From contig DYLE01000139.1 of the NCBI GenBank assembly GCA_020722245.1, positions 1-6,526 on the forward strand: a stretch of DNA of 6,526 nucleotides, read 5' to 3'. The stretch is from Desulfonema limicola (GTDB lineage: Bacteria > Desulfobacterota > Desulfobacteria > Desulfobacterales > Desulfosalsimonadaceae). The notes beneath the pieces were generated by a model. The model saw only the letters and a list, made by a program, of their open reading frames with translations. It had not been told where the DNA came from and searched no databases. Shown piece by piece: positions 1 through 5,654 of this stretch; the first letter of the stretch is position 1, and each line of letters opens with the position of its first letter. The translations under genes and the position numbers were made by a program.

Positions 1-491
1 TCCGCCGCCACTGAGGCTGCAGAGCCGCCGCTGGATCCGCCCGGAACACGGGTAAGGTCCCAGGGGTTTTTGGTGATTTTCATCCCCGAGTTTTCAGTCG
101 AGGACCCCATGGCGAACTCGTCCATGTTCACCTTGCCCACCATCACCGCGCCCGCCGCGTTGAGCCGTTCCATCACCGTGGCGTCATAGGGCGGAATGAA
201 ATTTTCAAGGATCTTTGAGGCGCAGGTCGTGGCCACGTTTTGGGTGCAGATCAGGTCCTTGATGGAGAGGGGAATCCCGGTCAGGACGCCGGCCTTGCCG
301 TTTGCAATCGCCTTATCCGCCGCCTCGGCGCCGGCCATGGCTCGATCCGCCGTCACCGTGAGGTAAGCGCTCACTAAAGGATCCACGGCATGAATCCGTT
401 CCAGCACGGAAAGGGTCAGCTCCCTGGCCGTGATTTCTTTTTTGGCAAGAAGGGTATGGGCCTCGTGAATGGTCAGTTCGCAGGGTTTCAT
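1..491 (-). CDS. gatA: GatA, Asp-tRNA(Asn)/Glu-tRNA(Gln) amidotransferase subunit A (N-terminal 163 residues, cut by window edge)
   Basis: Amidase subunit of the GatCAB complex. It hydrolyses glutamine, and the ammonia is used to convert Glu-tRNA(Gln) to Gln-tRNA(Gln) and/or Asp-tRNA(Asn) to Asn-tRNA(Asn) in the cytoplasm. The reading frame is open from the ATG at 491 to the left edge, about one third of the usual ~485 residues. Amidase-signature features are visible: the catalytic lysine in GIPLSIKDL (Lys78), the TVMERLNAAGAVMVGKVNMDEF segment in pieces around residues 105-126, the MGSSTENS motif (129-136), and the glycine/serine-rich VPGGSSGGSA loop (149-158) that carries the cis-serine of the Ser-cisSer-Lys triad. 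The nucleophilic serine should lie just beyond the edge. The start is supported by GGGAG seven bases upstream, overlapping the gatC stop. It lies 11 bp after gatC, so the two are translated from one message. Identification is firm; completeness cannot be judged. Confidence 0.97.
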   Translation of the reverse strand, partial: MKPCELTIHEAHTLLAKKEITARELTLSVLERIHAVDPLVSAYLTVTADRAMAGAEAADKAIANGKAGVLTGIPLSIKDLICTQNVATTCASKILENFIPPYDATVMERLNAAGAVMVGKVNMDEFAMGSSTENSGMKITKNPWDLTRVPGGSSGGSAASVAA

Positions 492-502
492 CCGGCTGCT
501 CC

Positions 503-790
503 CTACTCGATCACTTTGGGCACGATAAACTGGCCGTCCTCGGCGCAGGGCGCGTTGGCCAGGGCTTTTTCAGCTTCCAAGTTTTTTGCCGGGGTGTCCT
601 CACGGAATACGTTACACAGGTCCAGAACATGGGAGGTCGGTAAAACCCCTGAGGTGTCGAGCCGGTTTAGGGCCTCCATGTATTCAAGGATACCCCCCAG
701 CTGATCGGCAAACACCTCGACCGCGGATTCATCGATGTTAAGCCGCGCCAGGGCCGCGACATGCATGACCTCCTGTTTGGTGATTTTCAT
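503..790 (-). CDS. gatC: GatC, Asp-tRNA(Asn)/Glu-tRNA(Gln) amidotransferase subunit C
   Basis: Small structural subunit that wraps around and stabilises GatA against GatB in the tRNA-dependent amidotransferase. The 95-residue length is normal for the family. Recognisable marks are the N-terminal helix MKITKQEVMHVAALARL (residues 1-17), the middle helix FADQLGGILEYMEALNRLDT, the conserved segment around REDTP (residues 63-67), and the typical C-terminus GQFIVPKVIE. AAAGGA lies seven bases before the ATG. It follows the SPOR gene by 28 bases between coding sequences (26 after its stop at 819-821 is counted in the CDS) and precedes gatA by 11 bp, in the common gatC-gatA order. gatB is not in the window. 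Presence of GatCAB implies that at least one of GlnRS or AsnRS is absent, or that its route is bypassed, in this organism (family knowledge, not seen here). Confidence 0.97.
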   Translation of the reverse strand: MKITKQEVMHVAALARLNIDESAVEVFADQLGGILEYMEALNRLDTSGVLPTSHVLDLCNVFREDTPAKNLEAEKALANAPCAEDGQFIVPKVIE

Positions 791-818
791 CGATCATCCT
801 TTTTGTCTGGTCAATCTT

Positions 819-1592
819 TTACGGCTCTAAAATAAACACGATCGGCTCCACCCCGGCCTCCCTGAGACGGGACCGGTCCTTTTCCAGTGTGGCCCGGTCC
901 GGGTATGGACCGATCCTTATGCGAAACCATTGCTCGCCCTTGATGTTTGAGGCCTGGCAGTATGCCGGGTATCCCTTTTCCCTGAACCGGTTTGTTATGG
1001 TTTTTGCCTTGTTGGAATCCTTTGTGGCCGCCACCTGAATGGTGTAGTCCCCGGCGGCAGGCTTTTTGGGGGGTTCAATGTTTTTTTCTTCTAAAACCTC
1101 CTGCGTTTGTTCATCGGGTTCTGCTTGTTCAACCGGTTCGGGTGGCTGCGCTGATTGAGCGGTATCTGTTTTTTCGTTTTGCCCAGCAACCTGCTCCTCC
1201 TGGGGTTGCGCGGGCGGTTGAATGGCAGGAGGGGTTTTATCGTATTTGCGGGTTTTTACCGGCGGAATATACTGGTGGTAGACCTCCGGCGTTTGGCCCT
1301 TTTCTTTGAGATGATCCAGGACATTGAGCTCCTCGATTTGGGGAAGGTACTCCTGGATCGTTTTTTGGAGATCCTCCTTTTTTTGAAGGACGCTTACCTG
1401 AAGGCCCGCGAGCTGGTTTTCGATTTTTTCCACATCAAAGACCGGGGCCGTGCTTCGTCCCACAAGAACGCCGATTACAAACGTGCATCCGCAGGCAAAA
1501 AACACCATCAGCCATTGGTAGGCCTTACCTCCGCTGGTGGGTTTGTAGCGTATCTGGGCCGGATTGTCTTTTTGGGGCTGCTGTTTGGCCAT
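819..1592 (-). CDS. Membrane-anchored SPOR-domain protein
   Basis: Predicted bitopic inner-membrane protein of 257 residues with a periplasmic peptidoglycan-binding SPOR domain. Order of parts: a short basic cytoplasmic tail (1-26); one transmembrane helix (about 27-45, WLMVFFACGCTFVIGVLVG); a probable coiled-coil stretch rich in L/I/E/K/Q (about 53-95); a long linker rich in Pro, Gln and Glu (about 105-181); and a C-terminal SPOR domain (183-257) starting YTIQVAATKD and containing the WFRIRIGPYPD segment. SPOR domains bind glycan strands lacking stem peptides, which accumulate at division septa, so a role near the division site is likely but inferred. I prefer the ATG at 1592, with GACGG seven bases upstream, over an in-frame TTG at 1598 that would add two residues. 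The gene sits 22 bp after argS and just before gatC, so it is co-transcribed with translation genes. No catalytic domain is present. It resembles FtsN/DedD in layout, but I would not assign either name. Confidence 0.9.
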   Translation of the reverse strand: MAKQQPQKDNPAQIRYKPTSGGKAYQWLMVFFACGCTFVIGVLVGRSTAPVFDVEKIENQLAGLQVSVLQKKEDLQKTIQEYLPQIEELNVLDHLKEKGQTPEVYHQYIPPVKTRKYDKTPPAIQPPAQPQEEQVAGQNEKTDTAQSAQPPEPVEQAEPDEQTQEVLEEKNIEPPKKPAAGDYTIQVAATKDSNKAKTITNRFREKGYPAYCQASNIKGEQWFRIRIGPYPDRATLEKDRSRLREAGVEPIVFILEP

Positions 1593-1614
1593 GGTCAAAC
1601 CGTCATATTTATGC

Positions 1615-3282
1615 TTACATGCAATCCGGGGCCGAGACCCCCAGAAGGGTCAGCCCGTTGCGGATGACCTTTTGCACCGCAGAGACCAGGTAGAGCCGCC
1701 CGGCCGTCCGTATCGGGTCATCGGTCAGCACGCGATGCCGATTATAGTATGCATGAAAATCCGCTGCAAGGGTCATCAGGTAGAAGGCGATGCGATGGGG
1801 CTCCAGGGATTCGGCGCCGGCCTTCACGGTTTCCGGATACCGGGCCAGCTGCTTGAGCAGCCGAATCTCCTCGGGCTCGCAGATCGCGGCGACCGCCTCG
1901 CTGTTTCCATCGATCTTCTCTATCCCTTTTTCCTCCCGCGCCTTTCGAAGGATGCTTGCGATGCGGGCATGCACATACTGGACATAATAGACCGGGTTGT
2001 CATCGGTTCTCTGTTTGGCGACCTCCAGATCAAAGTCCAGAGGGCTGTCGTAGGCCCGGGTCAGGAAGATAAACCGGGCCGCGTCTTTCCCCACCTCGTC
2101 AATGACCTCCTTTAAAGTGATGAACTCTCCGGAACGGGTGGACATGGCCGCGGGTTTTCCTTCGCGCAGCAGGTTCACCAGGTTGATGAGCAGCACCCGG
2201 AACCGGTCTTCCTCCTTTCCGGAGGCCAGAATCACGGCTTTGATCCGGGGGATGTAGCCATGGTGATCCGCGCCCCAGACATCGATGATCCGGTCAAACC
2301 CCCGGTCGAACTTGTCCTGGTGATAGGCGATGTCCGAGGCAAAGTAGGTGGTCTGGCCGTTCTGGCGGACCACCACCCGGTCCTTTTCATCTCCGAAGGC
2401 GGATGTCTTAAACCAGAGCGCCCCCTCGTTTTCATAGATCAGCCCGCTGTCTTTAAATTTTCCAATCACCGCCTCAACCCTTCCGGAGTCAAACAGGGAC
2501 TGCTCGCTGTACCAGTTGTCAAAGCGGATGCCCAGGCTGCCCAAGTCCTGTTTGATTTCCTCAAGGATCTGGGATGCGGCAAACCGGGCGCAGTAGGCCA
2601 CGGCCTCCTGTTCAGGGGCTTTAAAAAGCCACGGGCCTTTTTCACTTACGATTTCCCTGGCGATATCCTTGACATATTCCCCCTGGTAGCAGTCCGAGGG
2701 GAAGTCCACGGCTTGTCCATTTTGTTCCAGGCAGCGAAGATAGGTGGAGCGGCCCAGGGTGTTGATCTGTTTTCCGGAATCATTGATATAGTATTCCCTC
2801 TGGACCTCATACCCGCAAAAGGAGAGCAGGGTCGCCACCGTGTCTCCGACCACCGCGCCTCTGCCATGTCCCACATGAAGCGGCCCGGTCGGGTTTGCGC
2901 TGACAAACTCCACCTGAACCCGCTGGCCCTTTCCGGTTTGCGAAGCGCCGAAATTTTCGTTTTTTTCGTAAATCTCGTGTAAAACCGGGTGCCAGGCCGA
3001 TGCCCGAATAAAGAAGTTGATAAACCCGGGTCCGGCGATCTCGGTCTTTTCAATGATTCCGTCCGTATCGCAAAGGTTTTTCAGAACAGCCTCGGCGATT
3101 TTTTTCGGCGGCATTTTTTGGGCGGCGGCATTGACCAGGGCGAAGTTGGTGGAAAGGTCGCCGTGGGCGTCCAGCCTGGGCTCATCGATCTCCACCGGAG
3201 CAAAATTATCGGTCTTGAGTTCCTTGTTTTTGAATGCGGTTTTTGCAGCATCCGCAAGAATCTGTTTCAGCCGGTTTTTCAT
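1615..3282 (-). CDS. argS: Arginine--tRNA ligase (ArgRS)
   Basis: Class I aminoacyl-tRNA synthetase that joins arginine to tRNA(Arg) using ATP in the cytoplasm. The 555-residue length is normal. The N-terminal Arg-specific tRNA-binding domain (about 1-90) ends with GDLSTNFAL and the PGFINFF segment. The catalytic Rossmann core begins at VEFVSANPTGPLHVGHGRGA, with the HIGH-box as HVGH at 136-139. Further core segments are YYINDSG (165-170), YFASDIAYH (313-321) and VWGADHHGYIPR (335-346). The KMSKS position reads MSTRSG (380-385), the degenerate form usual for many ArgRS enzymes. The C-terminal DALR anticodon-binding domain runs from about 435 to the end, with the typical finish LLGVSAP. The ATG at 3282 is preceded by an A-rich stretch including nine consecutive A residues and no obvious Shine-Dalgarno, so initiation may rely on unstructured leader and S1. 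It is the first gene of the minus-strand operon. Confidence 0.98.
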   Translation of the reverse strand: MKNRLKQILADAAKTAFKNKELKTDNFAPVEIDEPRLDAHGDLSTNFALVNAAAQKMPPKKIAEAVLKNLCDTDGIIEKTEIAGPGFINFFIRASAWHPVLHEIYEKNENFGASQTGKGQRVQVEFVSANPTGPLHVGHGRGAVVGDTVATLLSFCGYEVQREYYINDSGKQINTLGRSTYLRCLEQNGQAVDFPSDCYQGEYVKDIAREIVSEKGPWLFKAPEQEAVAYCARFAASQILEEIKQDLGSLGIRFDNWYSEQSLFDSGRVEAVIGKFKDSGLIYENEGALWFKTSAFGDEKDRVVVRQNGQTTYFASDIAYHQDKFDRGFDRIIDVWGADHHGYIPRIKAVILASGKEEDRFRVLLINLVNLLREGKPAAMSTRSGEFITLKEVIDEVGKDAARFIFLTRAYDSPLDFDLEVAKQRTDDNPVYYVQYVHARIASILRKAREEKGIEKIDGNSEAVAAICEPEEIRLLKQLARYPETVKAGAESLEPHRIAFYLMTLAADFHAYYNRHRVLTDDPIRTAGRLYLVSAVQKVIRNGLTLLGVSAPDCM

Positions 3283-3353
3283 ATTTTTTTTTATTTTAAA
3301 GGGTTATAAAAAAGTCAGGCGTTCTTGAAGATACCCAAAGAACTGAATTTTTT

Positions 3354-3382
3354 TACATAGGGATTTTTAAGGCTTAAGTCAA
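3354..3382 (-). promoter_or_regulatory. Candidate sigma-70 promoter for the argS operon
   Basis: On the minus strand TTGACT (3382-3377) is separated by exactly 17 bases from TATGTA (3359-3354). The -35 matches five of six consensus bases; the -10 matches only three and lacks the conserved final T, so the call is tentative. Transcription would start near 3347 and leave a leader of about 65 bases before the argS ATG. Confidence 0.4.
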
Positions 3383-3478
3383 GTATGCAAATCAGCGAAA
3401 AAAGAATGCATTTTTTTGAGCCGTGTTTAAATCCGGGGATGGATTGAAATGTTAAAGAAATCGGCGGGAAAAGTAAAA

Positions 3479-3508
3479 TTGAAATCACATCATTTTTTAT
3501 TTGATTAT
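3479..3508 (+). promoter_or_regulatory. Weak candidate promoter for the decarboxylase beta/gamma genes
   Basis: TTGAAA (3479-3484) and GATTAT (3503-3508) are spaced by 18 bases. Each box matches the sigma-70 consensus only in part, and the region is AT-rich, so chance matches are likely. If used, transcription would start around 3515, upstream of the inverted repeat and about 80 bases before the ATG. Confidence 0.25.
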
Positions 3509-3539
3509 CCCTATGGGTTTTGGGTAGAAAACAAAAGAT

Positions 3540-3561
3540 ATGGGTAAAAATATTTTACCAT
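3540..3561. repeat. Operator-like inverted repeat upstream of the beta subunit gene
   Basis: GGTAAAA (3543-3549) and TTTTACC (3553-3559) form a perfect 7-bp inverted repeat around the centre ATA. With one bulged G the symmetry extends to ATG on the left (from 3540) and CAT on the right (to 3561). It lies 33 bases before the ATG at 3595 and downstream of the candidate promoter, where a repressor site or a leader hairpin would fit. There is no T-run after it, so it is not a terminator on the plus strand. Confidence 0.5.
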
Positions 3562-3594
3562 TTGTTTCCAATACATCCAAGGGGTTTGATCGGG

Positions 3595-4836
3595 ATGGAA
3601 AATTTTACACAACTTTTTCAAGGTATTGTCACCCTGCGATGGGAACATTTTGTCATGTACGCCATCGGCGGGATACTGATTTACCTGGCGATTAAAAAAG
3701 ATTATGAGCCCATGCTCCTGCTTCCCATCGGGTTTGGGGCCATTCTCGTCAACATCCCTTTAAAAACCGTGTGGCAGTTTGATCCGGTTTTAGATGAAAC
3801 CGTAACTGCGCTGATCCATCGGTATCCGGATATGGCGGTTTTTTTCACCGAAAAGCTGGATTACATTATTCGGGATGGGGAGGCCTTCAAGGTCGAGCCG
3901 AGCATATTAAAAATTTTTTTTGAGACGGGAATCTTAACGGAGATATTTCCGGTGCTGATTTTTCTGGCGGTAGGCGCCATGGTGGATTTCTCGCCGCTGT
4001 TTTTGTGCCCGAAGATGATGTTTTTCGGCGCCGCAGCCCAGTTCGGAATATTTTTCACCCTGCTGGCAGCCCTGTTTTTCGGGTTTGATCTTCCCACCGC
4101 CGCATCCATCGGCATCATCGGCGCGGCCGACGGGCCCACCTCCATTTATGTGGCCTCCAAATTCGCCAAAGAATGGCTCGGGCCTATTTCGGTGGCGGCC
4201 TACTCCTATATGTCGCTGGCGCCCATTATTCAGCCGCCGGTGATCCGGTTGCTGACCACCGCCGAAGAGCGCAAGATCCGCATGGACTATGAAGATATCA
4301 GAATATCCAAAACCGTTAAAATCCTGTTTCCGATCGTGGTGACCGTGGTCGCCGGAATCCTTGCACCCATCAGCGTGCCCCTGGTCGGCTTTCTGATGTT
4401 CGGCAACCTGCTGCATGAATCCGGCGTTGTGGATCGGCTTTCCAAGGCCGCCCGGTCCGAACTGGCCAACCTGGTCACGCTGCTTTTGGGCATCACCATC
4501 GGCTCCACCATGTCGTATGAAAAATTTTTGCGCACAGAGACCCTCTTGATCATGGGCATGGGGCTGCTCGCTTTTATTTTCGACACGGTGGGCGGGGTGT
4601 TGTTCGCCAAGCTGCTCAACCTGTTTTCAAAGCAAAAGGTCAATCCCATGGTGGGCGCAGCCGGGATATCGGCCTTCCCCATGTCCGCCCGGGTCATTCA
4701 GCGGATGGCGCAACAGGAGGATCGTTCCAACTTTCTTCTCATGCAGGCGGTGAGCGCCAATGTCGCCGGCCAGCTGGGATCGATCATCGCCGGCGCCATG
4801 GTTCTGGCGCTGGTGCCCTGGCTGCTGAACTGGTAA
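3595..4836 (+). CDS. Na+-translocating decarboxylase beta subunit (OadB/GcdB/MmdB family)
   Basis: Integral membrane subunit of the biotin-dependent sodium-pumping decarboxylases (oxaloacetate, glutaconyl-CoA or methylmalonyl-CoA). It decarboxylates carboxybiotin and uses the energy to export Na+. The 413 residues are mostly hydrophobic, with many membrane segments. The residues studied in Klebsiella OadB have clear counterparts: the aspartate of GIIGAADGPTSI (Asp179), the tyrosine of YSYMSLAPIIQPP (Tyr205), and the Asn350, Gly354, Ser359 and Arg366 set in VNPMVGAAGISAFPMSAR, at a constant offset of about 23-24 from Klebsiella numbering. I chose the ATG at 3595 because MENFTQLFQGIVTL is a natural family N-terminus and AAGGGG lies ten bases upstream. 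An in-frame TTG at 3520 would add 25 unlike residues across an AT-rich regulatory region. It is followed after 15 bp by a gamma-like gene. Substrate is undetermined because no carboxyltransferase gene is visible. Confidence 0.94.
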   Translation: MENFTQLFQGIVTLRWEHFVMYAIGGILIYLAIKKDYEPMLLLPIGFGAILVNIPLKTVWQFDPVLDETVTALIHRYPDMAVFFTEKLDYIIRDGEAFKVEPSILKIFFETGILTEIFPVLIFLAVGAMVDFSPLFLCPKMMFFGAAAQFGIFFTLLAALFFGFDLPTAASIGIIGAADGPTSIYVASKFAKEWLGPISVAAYSYMSLAPIIQPPVIRLLTTAEERKIRMDYEDIRISKTVKILFPIVVTVVAGILAPISVPLVGFLMFGNLLHESGVVDRLSKAARSELANLVTLLLGITIGSTMSYEKFLRTETLLIMGMGLLAFIFDTVGGVLFAKLLNLFSKQKVNPMVGAAGISAFPMSARVIQRMAQQEDRSNFLLMQAVSANVAGQLGSIIAGAMVLALVPWLLNW

Positions 4837-4851
4837 AAGGAGGACCCTTTG

Positions 4852-5001
4852 ATGGATCAGATTGGATTGGGAGTGGAGTTGATGGGATATGGCCTTGCCG
4901 GTGTTTTTAGCTTTCTCATCATTTTTTTCTTTTTGATCAAAGCCCTTCTTTATCTGTTTCCGGAGAAATCCGGACAAAAGGAAGATGAAAAAAATTCTTA
5001 A
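4852..5001 (+). CDS. OadG-like gamma subunit of the Na+-translocating decarboxylase
   Basis: A 49-residue protein with one transmembrane helix (about 12-35, GYGLAGVFSFLIIFFFLIKALLYLF read in parts) after a short N-terminus MDQIGLGVEL, then FPE and a charged tail (EKSGQKEDEKNS). This layout, a short periplasmic start, a helix beginning G.G....F and an FPE-type motif at its cytosolic end, matches the small OadG/gamma subunits that anchor and stabilise the alpha-beta complex. In OadG the cytosolic tail can bind zinc and the alpha subunit; this tail is short and has no His or Cys cluster, so a reduced anchoring role is likely. A strong AAGGAGG lies eight bases before the ATG, and the gene starts 15 bp after the beta stop, showing coupled expression. 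The usual genomic order gamma-alpha-beta is not kept here. Confidence 0.82.
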   Translation: MDQIGLGVELMGYGLAGVFSFLIIFFFLIKALLYLFPEKSGQKEDEKNS

Positions 5002-5010
5002 GACCTGCCC

Positions 5011-5036
5011 GCCGATCCCTTTCGAAGCGGCTTTTT
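5011..5036 (+). terminator. Possible intrinsic terminator after the beta/gamma genes
   Basis: GCCG (5011-5014) pairs with CGGC (5028-5031) and CTT (5019-5021) with AAG (5025-5027), with ATCC bulged on the left arm, followed directly by TTTTTAT. It begins nine bases after the gamma stop codon. The stem is short and interrupted, so strength is uncertain. Confidence 0.4.
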
Positions 5037-5058
5037 ATCAGTTTTTTTCAATTTTTAT

Positions 5059-5092
5059 AAAAAATGCGGCTTTGATCCTCCCCGCCTTTTTT
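5059..5092. terminator. Possible bidirectional terminator between convergent genes
   Basis: GCGG (5066-5069) and CCGC (5082-5085) form a 4-bp GC stem with a 12-base loop. A run of six T follows on each strand: 5087-5092 on the plus strand and the complement of 5059-5064 on the minus strand. It sits between the plus-strand gamma gene and the minus-strand small gene, where a shared terminator is expected. A second small hairpin, GCCTTT/AAAGGC (5084-5089 and 5098-5103), overlaps its right side. The stem is short, hence modest confidence. Confidence 0.4.
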
Positions 5093-5106
5093 ATCTGAAA
5101 GGCTAT

Positions 5107-5304
5107 TTAGTCGATATCCCGCGACTCTTTCGGCGCCCTCCAGTTTGCCATTTCTTCGCCAAGCACAAAACACAGATCATCTATGCTCATGGAACGGACA
5201 TTTCGCGGCAGCCAGTGATGTTTTTGAACCAGGTAATAAAAGATGGCGTCCATGCCATCCATCTTTTGATACCCTTCCCGTTTGGCCAAAAAATGACCGA
5301 ACAA
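5107..5304 (-). CDS. Unrecognised small protein; 5' part cut off by an in-frame ochre codon (possible pseudogene)
   Basis: I do not recognise the family. Read from the TTG at 5304 it gives 65 residues, containing MDGMDAIFYYLVQKHHWLPR, then RSMSIDDLCFVLGEEMANW and a polar tail ending SRDID. It is soluble and probably mostly helical, with a basic first half and an acidic second half. The TTG has no spaced Shine-Dalgarno. The same frame continues upstream for 24 sense codons (KEKYKALKHKYALKGDTAYY in part), all coding-like, to a TAA at 5376-5374, then GGC and an ATG at 5382 with a good AAAGGA eight bases before it. The natural gene would therefore be 5382-5107 (91 codons) with a stop as codon 3. 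Options are a nonsense mutation (for example CAA to TAA), a sequence error, or re-initiation at TTG 5304 or at the ATG 15 codons into this frame, which has GGGAAGGG nearby. It is convergent with the gamma gene and alone on its strand. Confidence 0.5.
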   Translation of the reverse strand: MFGHFLAKREGYQKMDGMDAIFYYLVQKHHWLPRNVRSMSIDDLCFVLGEEMANWRAPKESRDID

Positions 5305-5390
5305 TTCCAGATAATACGCGGTGTCGCCTTTTAGCGCGTATTTATGTTTCAGCGCCTTGTATTTTTCCTTGGGTTAGCCCATGGGTTGAT

Positions 5391-5397
5391 TCCTTTC
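5391..5397 (-). promoter_or_regulatory. Ribosome binding site pointing to the ATG at 5382
   Basis: On the minus strand GAAAGGA ends eight bases before ATG GGC TAA. It is the best Shine-Dalgarno near the small gene and is the main reason to think that the true start lies upstream of the in-frame stop rather than at the TTG at 5304. Confidence 0.55.
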
Positions 5398-5410
5398 ATT
5401 TTCGTAGAGA

Positions 5411-5430
5411 AAAGATAAAAGTCTATCTTT
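5411..5430. repeat. Perfect inverted repeat upstream of the small gene
   Basis: AAAGATA (5411-5417) and TATCTTT (5424-5430) are exact reverse complements around the six bases AAAGTC. The repeat lies 28 bases before the ATG at 5382 on the minus strand. It could be an operator or a leader hairpin; there is no following T-run to suggest a terminator. Being AT-rich, it is easier to find by chance than a GC-rich one. Confidence 0.45.
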
Positions 5431-5654
5431 CAATGTTTTATGTGTTTCAGGAATCATCTTGTTTGTCAAGTTTTAACAGGCAGTTTATGCCGCTTAAGGC
5501 CCGGTGACGGTCAGGTGGCAGGAAAAGAGAGCCCAGCAGAATTTTTGCATGCGGTTTTAAAATCGGTGGATATAGGACGAAAAATTCGCCGCCCCGGTGG
5601 AGTATCTCAAGCCGTCGATGGGCGGATGGATGTCTTGACGCATCGTCTATGGGG
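5431..5654. other. Intergenic stretch without a recognisable gene
   Basis: Between the inverted repeat and the transglycosylase stop I see no gene that I can support. There is a small perfect hairpin GACG-CAT-CGTC (5637-5647) just after the transglycosylase stop, and a GGCA/TGCC hairpin around 5480. A lone TTGACA on the minus strand (5469-5464) has no -10 at a usable distance. Open frames on both strands here lack ribosome binding sites and protein-like composition. An RNA element cannot be excluded, but I recognise none. Confidence 0.5.

Larger units (their letters stand above)
3283..3594. other. AT-rich divergent intergenic region between argS and the decarboxylase beta gene
   Basis: This 312-bp stretch separates divergently transcribed genes and holds no convincing gene. 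It carries the candidate argS promoter (minus), a weaker candidate plus-strand promoter, a 6-bp inverted repeat GTTCTT/AAGAAC (3321-3326 and 3338-3343) that would lie in the argS leader, and a longer inverted repeat just before the beta gene (3540-3561). The beta reading frame could in principle extend back to a TTG at 3520, covering the end of this region, but that stretch does not look like protein of this family. Confidence 0.7.

Noticed and set aside
2260..2982. Long open frame on the plus strand (240 codons) antisense to argS
   Set aside because: It lies wholly opposite a well-conserved argS frame, has no protein-like family motifs, and is explained by codon bias of the real gene. Other open frames opposite gatC, the SPOR gene, argS, the beta gene and the transglycosylase were dropped for the same reason.
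3520..3594. N-terminal extension of the beta subunit to a TTG at 3520
   Set aside because: The extra 25 residues are unlike the family, cross the inverted repeat and AT-rich leader, and the ATG at 3595 has its own AAGGGG site.
5441..5469. TTGACA at 5469-5464 as the -35 of a promoter for the small minus-strand gene
   Set aside because: At 16-19 bases spacing no acceptable -10 is present; the nearest AT-rich hexamer is 21 or more bases away.
5557..5643. Minus-strand mini-frame starting MRQDIHPPID, resembling the first residues of ribosomal protein L31
   Set aside because: It stops after 28 codons, has no Shine-Dalgarno, and nothing after the first seven residues resembles L31 (no Cys pair). 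A chance match is more likely than a remnant.
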